A stretch of DNA of 13,564 bases from Alistipes sp. UBA928. GTDB lineage: Bacteria; Bacteroidota; Bacteroidia; Bacteroidales; Rikenellaceae. The translations under genes were made by a program, and so were the position numbers. This document shows, piece after piece, positions 1 through 6,794 of the stretch; the stretch's first letter is position 1; every line of letters starts with the position of its first letter. The stretch is from assembly GCA_002293665.1 (NCBI GenBank), contig DBDQ01000080.1, forward strand, positions 36,891 to 50,454, written 5' to 3'. The notes beneath the pieces were generated by a model. The model saw only the letters and a list, made by a program, of their open reading frames with translations, was not told the origin of the DNA and ran no database searches.

Positions 1-1505
1 TCGGGGAAGAATTGCAGGAAGAAAGTCATCATCAACAACCGGATGTGCATACCGTCGACGTCGGCGTCGGTGGCTATGATCACCTTGTTGTATCGCAGAT
101 CGTCGATCGAATCCTCGATGTTGAGCGCGGCCTGCAACAGGTTGAACTCCTCGTTCTCGTAGACCACTTTCTTTGTCAGGCCATAGGTGTTGAGCGGCTT
201 ACCGCGCAGTGAGAATACGGCCTGGGTGCGTACGTCGCGGCTTTTGGTGATGGAACCGCTTGCCGAGTTGCCTTCGGTGATGAAGATCATCGTCTCCTCG
301 GCCCGTGCGTCCTTGTCTCCGAAATGCACCTTGCAGTCACGCAGCTTGCGGTTGTTTAGGCTCACCTTTTTTGCCATCTCGCGCGCCTTTTTCTGCACGC
401 CGGAGATCGCTTTACGCTCCTTTTCGTTCTCGGCGATCTTCTTTCCGAGAATCTCAGCCGCCTGCGGATGTTTGTGCAGGTAGTTGTCGAGATTTTCCTT
501 CACGAAGTCGAGCACGAACTGGCGAATGGTCGCACCGCCGGGCGACATGAGCCGCGAGCCGAGTTTGATCTTGGTTTGACTCTCGAACTCGGGCTCCTCG
601 ACGCTGATGGAGATCGCGCCCACCAGCGAGGTGCGTATGTCGGCCGGGTCGTAGTCCTTTTTGTAGAACTCTTTGATCGTTTTGGCGATCGCCTCGCGGA
701 ACGCCGCCTGATGCGTGCCTCCCTGCGAGGTGTACTGGCTGTTGACGAACGAGAAATAGCTCTCGCCATAGCCCGTACCATGGGTTATCACCACCTCTAT
801 GTCGTCTCCCTTCAGGTGTATCGGCTCATACAACGGTTCCTCGCCGAGGTTTTCGTTGAGCAGGTCGAGCAGACCGTTCTTCGACACGTATTGTTCGCCG
901 TTGAGCTTGATCGTGAGGCCCGTGTTGAGGTATGTGTAGTTGCGAACGCGCTGCTCGACGTATTCCATATTATATACGTACTCGCCGAACACCTCGGTGT
1001 CGACCACGTAGCTTATCAGCGTGCCGTCTTTCTCTGCCACACCACTCTCCCATCGGTCACTCGTTTCGACGCCTTTCTCGAAAGTGACCGTGCGCGCCTC
1101 GCCGCCTCTCACGGTTCGCGCCATGAAACTGCTCGACAGCATGTTCACCGCCTTCACCCCCACGCCGTTCAACCCGACCGTCTTTTTGAACGCCTCGGAG
1201 CCGTACTTGCCGCTGGTGTTGATCTTGCTCACGGCGTCCGAGAGGCTGTTGAGCGGAATTCCACGCCCGTAGTCCCTCACCGTCACGGTGTTGCCCTCGC
1301 CTATCGTCAGTTCTATGCACTTGCCGGCGCCCATGATGAACTCGTCGACCGAGTTGTCCATCACCTCTTTTATAAGGGTGTAAATTCCGTCGTCGGGCTG
1401 GCTGCCGTCGCCCAGCTTCCCAATCCACATGCCGGGGCGCAGGCGCATCTGCTCCCTGGTGCTCAGGGTTTTAATGTCGGCTTCTGTATATTTTACCTCA
1501 CTCAT
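1..1505 (-). CDS. parE: DNA topoisomerase IV subunit B (partial, 3' end outside window)
   Basis: This is the ATPase/TOPRIM subunit of the type IIA topoisomerase that decatenates replicated chromosomes; about 501 N-terminal codons are present and the frame runs open off the window. The ATG at 1505 begins MSEVKYTEAD. GHKL ATPase motifs are visible: E47 and N51 in KEVMDN, D78 in RDYGRGIP, and the lid motif GLNGVGVKAV at 111-120. The TOPRIM domain shows TEGNSASGS (catalytic Glu 411) and the metal-binding DADVDG (Asp 480, 482, 484). The N-terminal wording (RLRPGMWIGKLGDG, DDGIYTLIKEV) matches the Bacteroidales ParE type rather than GyrB. Its ATG overlaps the plsC stop as ATGA, so the two genes are probably translationally coupled. 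In the TOPRIM motif, residue 413 is Asn where GyrB-type sequences usually have Asp (EGDSA). Confidence 0.96.
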   Translation of the reverse strand, partial: MSEVKYTEADIKTLSTREQMRLRPGMWIGKLGDGSQPDDGIYTLIKEVMDNSVDEFIMGAGKCIELTIGEGNTVTVRDYGRGIPLNSLSDAVSKINTSGKYGSEAFKKTVGLNGVGVKAVNMLSSSFMARTVRGGEARTVTFEKGVETSDRWESGVAEKDGTLISYVVDTEVFGEYVYNMEYVEQRVRNYTYLNTGLTIKLNGEQYVSKNGLLDLLNENLGEEPLYEPIHLKGDDIEVVITHGTGYGESYFSFVNSQYTSQGGTHQAAFREAIAKTIKEFYKKDYDPADIRTSLVGAISISVEEPEFESQTKIKLGSRLMSPGGATIRQFVLDFVKENLDNYLHKHPQAAEILGKKIAENEKERKAISGVQKKAREMAKKVSLNNRKLRDCKVHFGDKDARAEETMIFITEGNSASGSITKSRDVRTQAVFSLRGKPLNTYGLTKKVVYENEEFNLLQAALNIEDSIDDLRYNKVIIATDADVDGMHIRLLMMTFFLQFFP

Positions 1506-2221
1506 ATCTTTTGTTGCTGTATGGCGACCATTCTGTCGCGCGTCTCATCCATAATATCTTTCGGGTCGCGGGCCGCCACCTCTTCGGCGCTGACGGGCGG
1601 CAGTACCTGCACTCCGAAATCGTGTTTCCAGGGGAGCCGACCGCCTTTACCCACCACCCTCGACCCGGTCAGCACCACCGGCAGGATACCCACCCCGGCC
1701 TCGTGGGCCAGTGCGAACGCCGACGGTTTGAAACGCCCTATCTCGCCCGTCCGCGAGCGTGTCCCCTCGGGAAATATCGCCACGCTCACCCGCCGCTCGC
1801 AGAGCCACTTTTTGCCGTCGTCCATCACCATCGTCACCGCCTTGCGTGGTTTGTCACGCGGGATGAGTATGTCGCCGTGCAGCAACAAAAACAGCCCGAT
1901 GAATGGCATCCTTATTATCTCGCGTTTCGACACCCACCGGAAATTGAGCGGCACCCAGTAGAGCATCAATATGTCGACCATGGCGCTGTGGTTGAGCACA
2001 ATCACGTACACCTTGTCACGGTCGACGTTCTCCAGCCCCTCCACTCGCGTCCTCCAACCCGGAGCCAGGCGTAAACACGCCATAGCGATACCACGCGAAA
2101 TTTCGTGCACCGCGCGGCGCGAACGGTCGAACGGCACCGTAAAAGGGAACACCAACAGCGTGGCAACCAGGAATATAGTCACCAGTACGAGGATCAAAAC
2201 ACAATACACCACGGTAAACAT
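1502..2221 (-). CDS. plsC: 1-acyl-sn-glycerol-3-phosphate acyltransferase (PlsC/LPLAT family)
   Basis: This protein probably transfers a fatty acyl chain to lysophosphatidic acid at the inner membrane, giving phosphatidic acid for phospholipid synthesis. It is 239 aa. A hydrophobic N-terminal segment (about 1-27) is a likely membrane anchor. Acyltransferase block I is NHSAMVD at 77-83 (the HX4D catalytic pair) and block III is FPEGTRSR at 150-157, with the intervening RWVSKREI region also conserved. I chose the ATG at 2221; the frame extends only three codons further to a TTG at 2230, which would give MRVMFT. The stop overlaps the parE start as ATGA. The family could also acylate related lysolipids such as ornithine lipids, and the sequence alone does not settle the substrate. 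Confidence 0.9.
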   Translation of the reverse strand: MFTVVYCVLILVLVTIFLVATLLVFPFTVPFDRSRRAVHEISRGIAMACLRLAPGWRTRVEGLENVDRDKVYVIVLNHSAMVDILMLYWVPLNFRWVSKREIIRMPFIGLFLLLHGDILIPRDKPRKAVTMVMDDGKKWLCERRVSVAIFPEGTRSRTGEIGRFKPSAFALAHEAGVGILPVVLTGSRVVGKGGRLPWKHDFGVQVLPPVSAEEVAARDPKDIMDETRDRMVAIQQQKI

Positions 2222-2290
2222 AACTCGCAATTTTACTCATTTTTCGTCGAACGTCGACCCCGGTTGCCCGTTAAATTATTAACAATTAAT

Positions 2291-2298
2291 TATCTTTG
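2291..2298 (+). promoter_or_regulatory. Probable fabD promoter -7 element
   Basis: TATCTTTG matches the Bacteroidota -7 consensus TAnnTTTG and lies 44 bases before the fabD ATG in an AT-rich divergent intergenic region. The nearest TTG on the left (2264-2266) is 24 bases away, longer than the usual spacing of about 19, so the -33 element is uncertain. I found no clear matching promoter for the leftward plsC-parE unit. Confidence 0.5.
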
Positions 2299-2342
2299 CG
2301 TCACAACGATTGATATTAAAAAATCTTAATACCTTGATAATT

Positions 2343-3230
2343 ATGGCAAAAGCATTTGTCTTTCCCGGACAGGGAGCACAATTTCCCGGCATGGGCAAAG
2401 ATCTCTACGAAGCGGTTCCCGCGGCACGCGACATGTTCGAGTCGGCAAACGACATTCTCGGTTTCCGCATAACCGACATCATGTTCGGCGGCACGGCCGA
2501 CGAGCTCAAACAGACCGCCGTCACCCAGCCCGCGGTGTTTCTCCATTCGGTGATCCTCGCCCACGCGCTCGGCTCGGAGTTCCAGCCCGATATGGTGGCA
2601 GGCCACTCGCTGGGCGAGTTTTCGGCCCTCGTGGCGGCGGGCGCACTCAGTTTCGAGGATGGCCTGAAGCTCGTGTCGATCCGCGCAAAAGCCATGCAGA
2701 AAGCGTGCGAGATAACTCCCTCGACGATGGCGGCGGTGTTGGCGCTGGCCGACGAACGGGTCGAAGAGATTTGTGCCGCAACCCCCGGAGTGGTCGTGGC
2801 GGCAAACTACAACTGCCCTGGTCAGCTTGTGATCTCGGGCACGGTGGAGTCTGTCGACGCGGCATGCGAGGCGATGAAAGCCGCCGGTGCGAAACGGGCA
2901 CTCAAGCTCGCGGTGGGCGGCGCTTTCCACTCCCCGCTCATGGAACCCGCCCGCGTGGAGCTTGCGGCGGCGATCGAGGCGGCTCCATTCACGGCGCCCG
3001 TGTGTCCCGTCTACCAAAATGTCGACGCGCGGCCCCACACCGATCCCGCCGAGATTCGCGAAAACCTCATAGCTCAACTCACCTCGCCCGTGCGCTGGAC
3101 ACAGACCGTGCGCAACATGGTGGCCGACGGTGCCACAGAATTCACGGAACTGGGCCCGGGGGCCGTTCTGGCAGGACTTGTATCTAAAATTGCACCCGAA
3201 GTTCAAATCTCGTCGAAGCAAAATTTGTGA
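2343..3230 (+). CDS. fabD: Malonyl-CoA:ACP transacylase
   Basis: FabD moves malonyl from CoA to acyl carrier protein, supplying the extender unit for type II fatty-acid synthesis in the cytoplasm. The protein is 295 aa, the normal family length. It opens with the family signature FPGQGAQFPGMG, has the nucleophile elbow GHSLG (Ser 89), Arg 114 in the position that binds the malonyl carboxylate, and the catalytic His 196 in GAFHSPLM. The ATG at 2343 was chosen over an in-frame TTG at 2310 because MAKAFVFPGQG fits the family start. It stands alone: no fabH, fabF or acpP is adjacent, and it is divergent from plsC, which uses the pathway's end products. No strong terminator is visible between it and the next gene. 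Confidence 0.96.
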   Translation: MAKAFVFPGQGAQFPGMGKDLYEAVPAARDMFESANDILGFRITDIMFGGTADELKQTAVTQPAVFLHSVILAHALGSEFQPDMVAGHSLGEFSALVAAGALSFEDGLKLVSIRAKAMQKACEITPSTMAAVLALADERVEEICAATPGVVVAANYNCPGQLVISGTVESVDAACEAMKAAGAKRALKLAVGGAFHSPLMEPARVELAAAIEAAPFTAPVCPVYQNVDARPHTDPAEIRENLIAQLTSPVRWTQTVRNMVADGATEFTELGPGAVLAGLVSKIAPEVQISSKQNL

Positions 3231-3259
3231 AAAAATAAAAAAATTTATTAAGGGGGGTA

Positions 3260-3288
3260 TTGTCGTATTGATTTTTTTACTATATTTG
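3260..3288 (+). promoter_or_regulatory. Promoter of the ROK regulator gene
   Basis: TTG (3260-3262), an 18-base spacer and TATATTTG (3281-3288) together fit the Bacteroidota promoter pattern of TTTG/TTG, about 19 bases, then TAnnTTTG. Transcription would start near 3293-3295, giving a leader of about 40 bases before the ATG at 3336. It lies in an AT-rich gap after fabD. Confidence 0.65.
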
Positions 3289-3316
3289 CATGTCCAAACC
3301 GATAAATGCAAACATA
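3281..3316. promoter_or_regulatory. Candidate operator: inverted repeat over the ROK gene promoter
   Basis: Arms TATATTTGCATGT (3281-3293) and AAATGCAAACATA (3304-3316) are inverted repeats that match at 11 of 13 positions, with a perfect core TTTGCAT/ATGCAAA. The left arm contains the -7 element and the repeat straddles the expected transcription start, a placement typical of repressor operators. The left arm is mostly not transcribed, so this is more likely a DNA site than an RNA hairpin. Autoregulation by the downstream ROK protein is an inference. Confidence 0.45.
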
Positions 3317-3335
3317 AACCGATTATTGTCAAAAA

Positions 3336-4568
3336 ATGGTCTCCTTAAAAGAGTTTTTCAACAAACACGAAGACGAATTGCAAAAAGGCGTCGTACACAA
3401 GAACAACCTGATAAAGAGGAATATAGTCGCTTATATGGCGGTGAACGGCCCTTCGACCATCGCCGAGCTTACCGTGGCTCTCCACATCAGCATCCCCACG
3501 ATGACAAAATTGTTGGGGGAACTTGTCGACGACAAGCTTGTGCACGAGAATGGCAAGATCGAGACCACGGGCGGCCGGCGCCCCAACATTTACGGACTGA
3601 CATCGAGCGCGATCTACTTCGCAGGCGTCAATATCGGACGCGACAACATCCAATTTGTCATAACCGACATACAGAACAACATCATAGTCACGAGCGAGGA
3701 GACCGATTTCAAGCTCGTCGACACCGAAGCCTGTTTGCGCCATATCTGCGAGTCGATCTCGTCGTTCATCGACAACTGCGGCGTGGAACGTGATCGTATC
3801 CTGGGGTTGGGCGTCTGCATCGCCGGACGGGTAAATCCCAATACCGGACGCAGTTACAAATATTTCACAGGGAACGAAGAGGCGCTCACCCACATCATCG
3901 AATCGGCAGTGGGAGTACGCACCCTGCTCGAAAACGACACCCGTGCTCGCTGCTACGCCGAGTATAACGCCGGCAGCCCGCAGGATGGCCAGAATATACT
4001 CTACCTCCACCTGGGGCGCGGAGTAGCGATCGGCATCGTAATGGACGGCAAGTTGTTCTACGGCAAGAGCGGATTTGCAGGTGAGTTTGGACACACACCT
4101 TTCTTCGACAACGAGAAGATTTGCTGGTGCGGCAAAAAAGGATGCCTCGAGACCGAAATATCGGGGGTGGCAGTCGAGGAGAAGATCGTCGACCAGCTCC
4201 ACCGCGGCAGCAACACCATTTTGCGCGATAAATTCGAGAAGGGCGAACATATTCACGTCGACGATGTGATCTCGGCGGCGCGCAAGGACGACAACCTGTC
4301 AATAGAACTGATCGAGGAGGTGGGCGAAAAGGCGGGCAAAAGTATTGCCTTCCTGATCAACATCTTCAATCCAGAGACGGTGATCATCGGCGGAAACCTT
4401 TCTCAGGCAGGCGACTACATCATGCTGCCGCTCAAAGCATCCACCAATAAATACTCGCTCAACCTCGTCTACAAGGACACCCGTTTCCGCCTGTCGCGCA
4501 TGGGGCAGAATGCCGGTGCACTCGGCGCCGCGATGTTGATGAGGGGTAAGATCATCGGCCTGGCCTGA
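3336..4568 (+). CDS. ROK-family transcriptional regulator (NagC/Mlc-like)
   Basis: This is a likely sugar-responsive repressor. The 410-aa protein has an N-terminal winged helix-turn-helix (about 23-88; TIAELTVALHISIPTMTKLL holds the helices and TTGGRRPNIYGL follows as the wing) and then a ROK domain. The ROK zinc site is intact: GEFGH (His 253) plus C-W-C-G-K-K-G-C (Cys 263, 265, 270). END at 199-201 keeps the Asp that serves as catalytic base in ROK kinases. However, the phosphate-binding DxGGT motif is replaced by VNIGRDN around 98-104, so sugar kinase activity is unlikely. It has its own promoter and overlapping inverted repeat. Its stop overlaps the next start (TGATG). The inducer cannot be read from the sequence, and no sugar-use genes adjoin it. 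Confidence 0.9.
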   Translation: MVSLKEFFNKHEDELQKGVVHKNNLIKRNIVAYMAVNGPSTIAELTVALHISIPTMTKLLGELVDDKLVHENGKIETTGGRRPNIYGLTSSAIYFAGVNIGRDNIQFVITDIQNNIIVTSEETDFKLVDTEACLRHICESISSFIDNCGVERDRILGLGVCIAGRVNPNTGRSYKYFTGNEEALTHIIESAVGVRTLLENDTRARCYAEYNAGSPQDGQNILYLHLGRGVAIGIVMDGKLFYGKSGFAGEFGHTPFFDNEKICWCGKKGCLETEISGVAVEEKIVDQLHRGSNTILRDKFEKGEHIHVDDVISAARKDDNLSIELIEEVGEKAGKSIAFLINIFNPETVIIGGNLSQAGDYIMLPLKASTNKYSLNLVYKDTRFRLSRMGQNAGALGAAMLMRGKIIGLA

Positions 4569-5152
4569 TGCCCTCACCTGCCGAGATGCGTTTCCGGTTT
4601 ACCATTCCGGATGAATGCAAGGAATTTGCTTTACAAATATATTTGAGACCGCTCGAAGACAGCGATCTCGATTATCTATATCGCTGGGAGAACGATCCCG
4701 CCGTGTGGCAATATGGAGACTGCGGAGCTGAAGTTTCGCATTCCACGGATATGAGTCCTGTCCGATTCTCCAAAGAAGAACTCCGTCAATTCATTGAAAA
4801 TCAGCAGCAGGGATTTCATGCCAATGAACAACTCCGCCTCGTGATCTGCCGGCATGAGGGTGCGGATGAATCAGTGTCGACCACTCGCGGCGGCCGCGTC
4901 GGTTTCATCGACCTGTTCGATTTCGATCCTGTGGGACTTACCGCGGGAGTGGGTATCCTGATATGCGATCCTGCCAACCGCCGCCGGGGCTACGGCCGCG
5001 AGGCATTGGCCCTCGCTCTCGATCATGCCCGCCGTGAATTGGGCCTGAAGGAGATAAACTGCACCATCGCCCCCGACAACCCCGCCAGCAAGGCTCTCTT
5101 CACCGCCGCCGGTTTCCGGGCAAAAAAAACTCTTGACTTTCGTCAAGAGTAA
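4568..5152 (+). CDS. GNAT-family N-acetyltransferase (RimJ/RimL-like)
   Basis: This is a 194-aa acetyl-CoA-dependent acyltransferase of unknown acceptor. IYLRPLEDSDLDYLYRWEND (24-43) is the usual start of the RimL-like fold. VGFIDLFDFDPVGLTAGVGILI (111-132) forms the central strands, and RRRGYG (138-143) is the acetyl-CoA pyrophosphate loop, followed by the NPASKALFTAAGF helix. Related Bacteroidota proteins usually continue about 15-20 residues after the AGFR motif, but this one ends quickly with KKTLDFRQE. Those last codons are made by a hairpin that acts as a terminator for the opposite strand. The first 23 residues are not conserved-looking and a later start, such as Met 7, is possible, but TGATG overlap with the ROK gene favours 4568. 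The shared transcript suggests control by that regulator. Confidence 0.8.
   Translation: MPSPAEMRFRFTIPDECKEFALQIYLRPLEDSDLDYLYRWENDPAVWQYGDCGAEVSHSTDMSPVRFSKEELRQFIENQQQGFHANEQLRLVICRHEGADESVSTTRGGRVGFIDLFDFDPVGLTAGVGILICDPANRRRGYGREALALALDHARRELGLKEINCTIAPDNPASKALFTAAGFRAKKTLDFRQE
5122..5150 (-). terminator. Leftward intrinsic terminator inside the GNAT gene 3' end
   Basis: Arms ACTCTTGAC (5129-5137) and GTCAAGAGT (5142-5150) form a 9-bp perfect stem with a TTTC loop. Read on the minus strand the stem runs directly into eight T residues (the A-run 5122-5129), a classical rho-independent terminator for the leftward operon ending at 5260. On the plus strand it is followed by non-T-rich sequence. 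The same bases encode the last eight or so residues of the convergent GNAT protein. Confidence 0.75.
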
Positions 5153-5194
5153 GCACCCTTCTCCCCTCCCCCTGCGTAGAAGGGCGCTTTATTT
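5153..5194 (+). terminator. Rightward terminator after the GNAT gene
   Basis: GCACCCTTCT (5153-5162) pairs with AGAAGGGCGC (5178-5187), a 10-bp stem with one A-C mismatch and a 15-base loop, followed by TTTATTT (5188-5194). It begins at the base after the GNAT stop codon and fits an intrinsic terminator for the ROK-GNAT transcript. Confidence 0.6.
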
Positions 5195-5227
5195 CTGAAA
5201 GCAAAAGTATTTGGTATTGAACGAAAA

Positions 5228-5249
5228 TTTCTTGATTTAAATCAAGAAA
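5228..5249. repeat. 22-bp perfect palindrome between convergent genes
   Basis: The sequence reads TTTCTTGATTT followed by its exact reverse complement. It lies 10 bases beyond the stop of the SDR gene. As RNA it could form a 9-bp stem with a TTAA loop, followed on the minus strand by TTTTCG, making a weak first terminator for the leftward operon. Its core TTGATTTAAATCAA also equals the Fnr-type box TTGAT-N4-ATCAA. It shares the TCTTGA/TCAAGA arms with the hairpin at 5129-5150. Confidence 0.6.
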
Positions 5250-5259
5250 CTCGAAAAAA

Positions 5260-6771
5260 TTAACTTTCCCAATCGGAATAGATACTCTCGTCGAAGAAAT
5301 TTTTCTCGTCCGGGCCGTGCAACGGGTACCACACCTGCGCGAAAAATGGATTTCCGGCGGCTATCGCATCGTAGTTCCACGGTGGAGGCAGGCACTCGGG
5401 GCACCAGTGGCCGCCCAGCAACACGAGCGCCGGCGACGCGGTGAAACGGTGCCCGAACTGGCATTCCCATTCGAGCAGAGTTGCCATATCACCGGTAGTC
5501 ATACTGTGGGACAGACACTTACCGCCGCGAAACTGCGCCGCCTGCTGCATGTCGCCGATGTCGAGCGTGGCAAGTGGTTTGGTCTCGTCCCACCCGTGGT
5601 CGATCCTCACGGGCGTGCCGGTCGGGGGCGTAAGGTCTTGTCCTGACCAATCGGGTATGCTTTCCCACGCCTCGTAACTACCGAAATACGAGGCAATTCT
5701 CTCATGATGGCGACTCCTGATCCAGTCCATCGTGCCCACCCTTTTTTTGTGGGCCAACCAACGCATCACCCGTTTGATGAGTGACGCGGGGGCGAGCCGA
5801 GCCAGCCGGAAGTAGCGCGGCACGGCGGGTCGCATCCGCAGTCTGAAGTAGTCGTCGAGCGGAAGGTTTTCGCGAAAACGCAGCATGCGGTCGAGTTCGT
5901 CGGAGTCGAGGTACCATTGTCCGTGGAAGTTGCGCAGTGCGAACCAGCGCGCCTCAAAGATGCGTTCGGGCGGCGGACACGAGATGGTTTCGAGCAACCG
6001 CCTCATGAATTCGTAGTTGGTGATGCGGTAAGAGGCGCCACTGCCGATGTTGTAAAAGCGGTTCCAGAGTTCGTCGGGTGCCCATTCTTCACACAGATTG
6101 GCGAGCAGGCGTCCCGAATCCTCGATAGTGGCCCATTCGAGCACGCCGCCGGGCGGCACGTGGAACATTATGGGGTCGAAGTTGTTGAGCACTCCCGGAT
6201 GCAGGATGCCGCTTTGGCGCAGGCAAACCCACCGGCGTATGCCGCTGTCGACTATCGTGCGCTCGGCAATCGTCTTCGAAATCGCGTAATGGTCATACAC
6301 ACTGATGCTTATCGGATCGCCCGCACGTCCCCAGTGGAGCGGCGGATTGCGGTCGGAGGTTTGTGCCACCGAGCCGATGTAGACCACTTTTATCTCCTCG
6401 CTGTTCGGCTGGGCCAACACTGCTTTGACTATATTCTCGGCCGCTCCGACATTCACCCTCATCGTGGTTTTAGGCAGGTAATCGGCTTTGGGTGAGACCA
6501 TTCCGCCGACGTGCAGCACATAGTCGGCGGGGCGCTTGCCGTCTGTCCCGCCCACGCCTCGCAGCACGTCGCCGTAATCGATCAGGTCGCCCCACACTAT
6601 CTCTATGCCAGGCTCATTCTCAAGCGACCGCACTATTCGGCGATTCTTTTCGCTCGGGCGCACGAGCAGCCTTATGTCGAATCTTTCGCGACGGGCCATG
6701 AGTTCCGCAAGGCCGGCCGAACCCATGACTCCGGTCGCTCCGGTCATGAAAACCAACTTTTTGGATTTCAT
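5260..6771 (-). CDS. NAD-dependent epimerase/dehydratase (extended SDR) with C-terminal zinc-finger-like domain
   Basis: This is a 503-aa protein. Residues 1-300 form an extended short-chain dehydrogenase/reductase: GATGVMG (11-17) binds the dinucleotide, Ser 134 is the likely catalytic Ser in YIGSVAQTSD, and Y162-A-I-S-K166 is the YxxxK pair. A basic linker (about 305-360) follows. The C-terminal region (about 400-470) has GGKCLS (416-421), W435-x-C437-x-x-G-H441-x-F and then GGHWCPEC (Cys 457, Cys 460). This matches the spacing of a treble-clef zinc finger seen in unrelated phage and bacterial proteins, often next to nucleases. The substrate is unknown. An NDP-sugar or sterol-like ketone substrate is possible for the family. 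It is the last gene of the leftward series, 23 bases after the DUF4831 gene, and is followed by two hairpins. Confidence 0.85.
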   Translation of the reverse strand: MKSKKLVFMTGATGVMGSAGLAELMARRERFDIRLLVRPSEKNRRIVRSLENEPGIEIVWGDLIDYGDVLRGVGGTDGKRPADYVLHVGGMVSPKADYLPKTTMRVNVGAAENIVKAVLAQPNSEEIKVVYIGSVAQTSDRNPPLHWGRAGDPISISVYDHYAISKTIAERTIVDSGIRRWVCLRQSGILHPGVLNNFDPIMFHVPPGGVLEWATIEDSGRLLANLCEEWAPDELWNRFYNIGSGASYRITNYEFMRRLLETISCPPPERIFEARWFALRNFHGQWYLDSDELDRMLRFRENLPLDDYFRLRMRPAVPRYFRLARLAPASLIKRVMRWLAHKKRVGTMDWIRSRHHERIASYFGSYEAWESIPDWSGQDLTPPTGTPVRIDHGWDETKPLATLDIGDMQQAAQFRGGKCLSHSMTTGDMATLLEWECQFGHRFTASPALVLLGGHWCPECLPPPWNYDAIAAGNPFFAQVWYPLHGPDEKNFFDESIYSDWES

Positions 6772-6794
6772 ACGCTTTGGGCGGTTTACGTGAT

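Noticed and set aside
468..1961. Long plus-strand open frame (497 codons) antisense to parE and plsC
   Set aside because: It lies opposite two clear genes, has low-complexity His/Arg/Leu-rich content with no motif, and results from the scarcity of stop codons opposite GC-rich, TCG/GAC-rich codons.
2222..2230. TTG start three codons upstream of the plsC ATG
   Set aside because: The ATG at 2221 is in frame, gives a normal membrane-anchor N-terminus, and needs no rare start.
5122..5129. Frameshift in the GNAT gene at the run of eight A, causing its short C-terminus
   Set aside because: Reading the other two frames past the run gives either an immediate stop or residues unlike the usual family tail, and the A-run is explained as the T-run of the opposite terminator.
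5228..5249. Fnr-regulated promoter at the perfect palindrome
   Set aside because: The site sits between two converging gene ends with no gene start next to it and no -7 element in the right place, so a promoter role is unlikely; it is kept only as a possible repeat.
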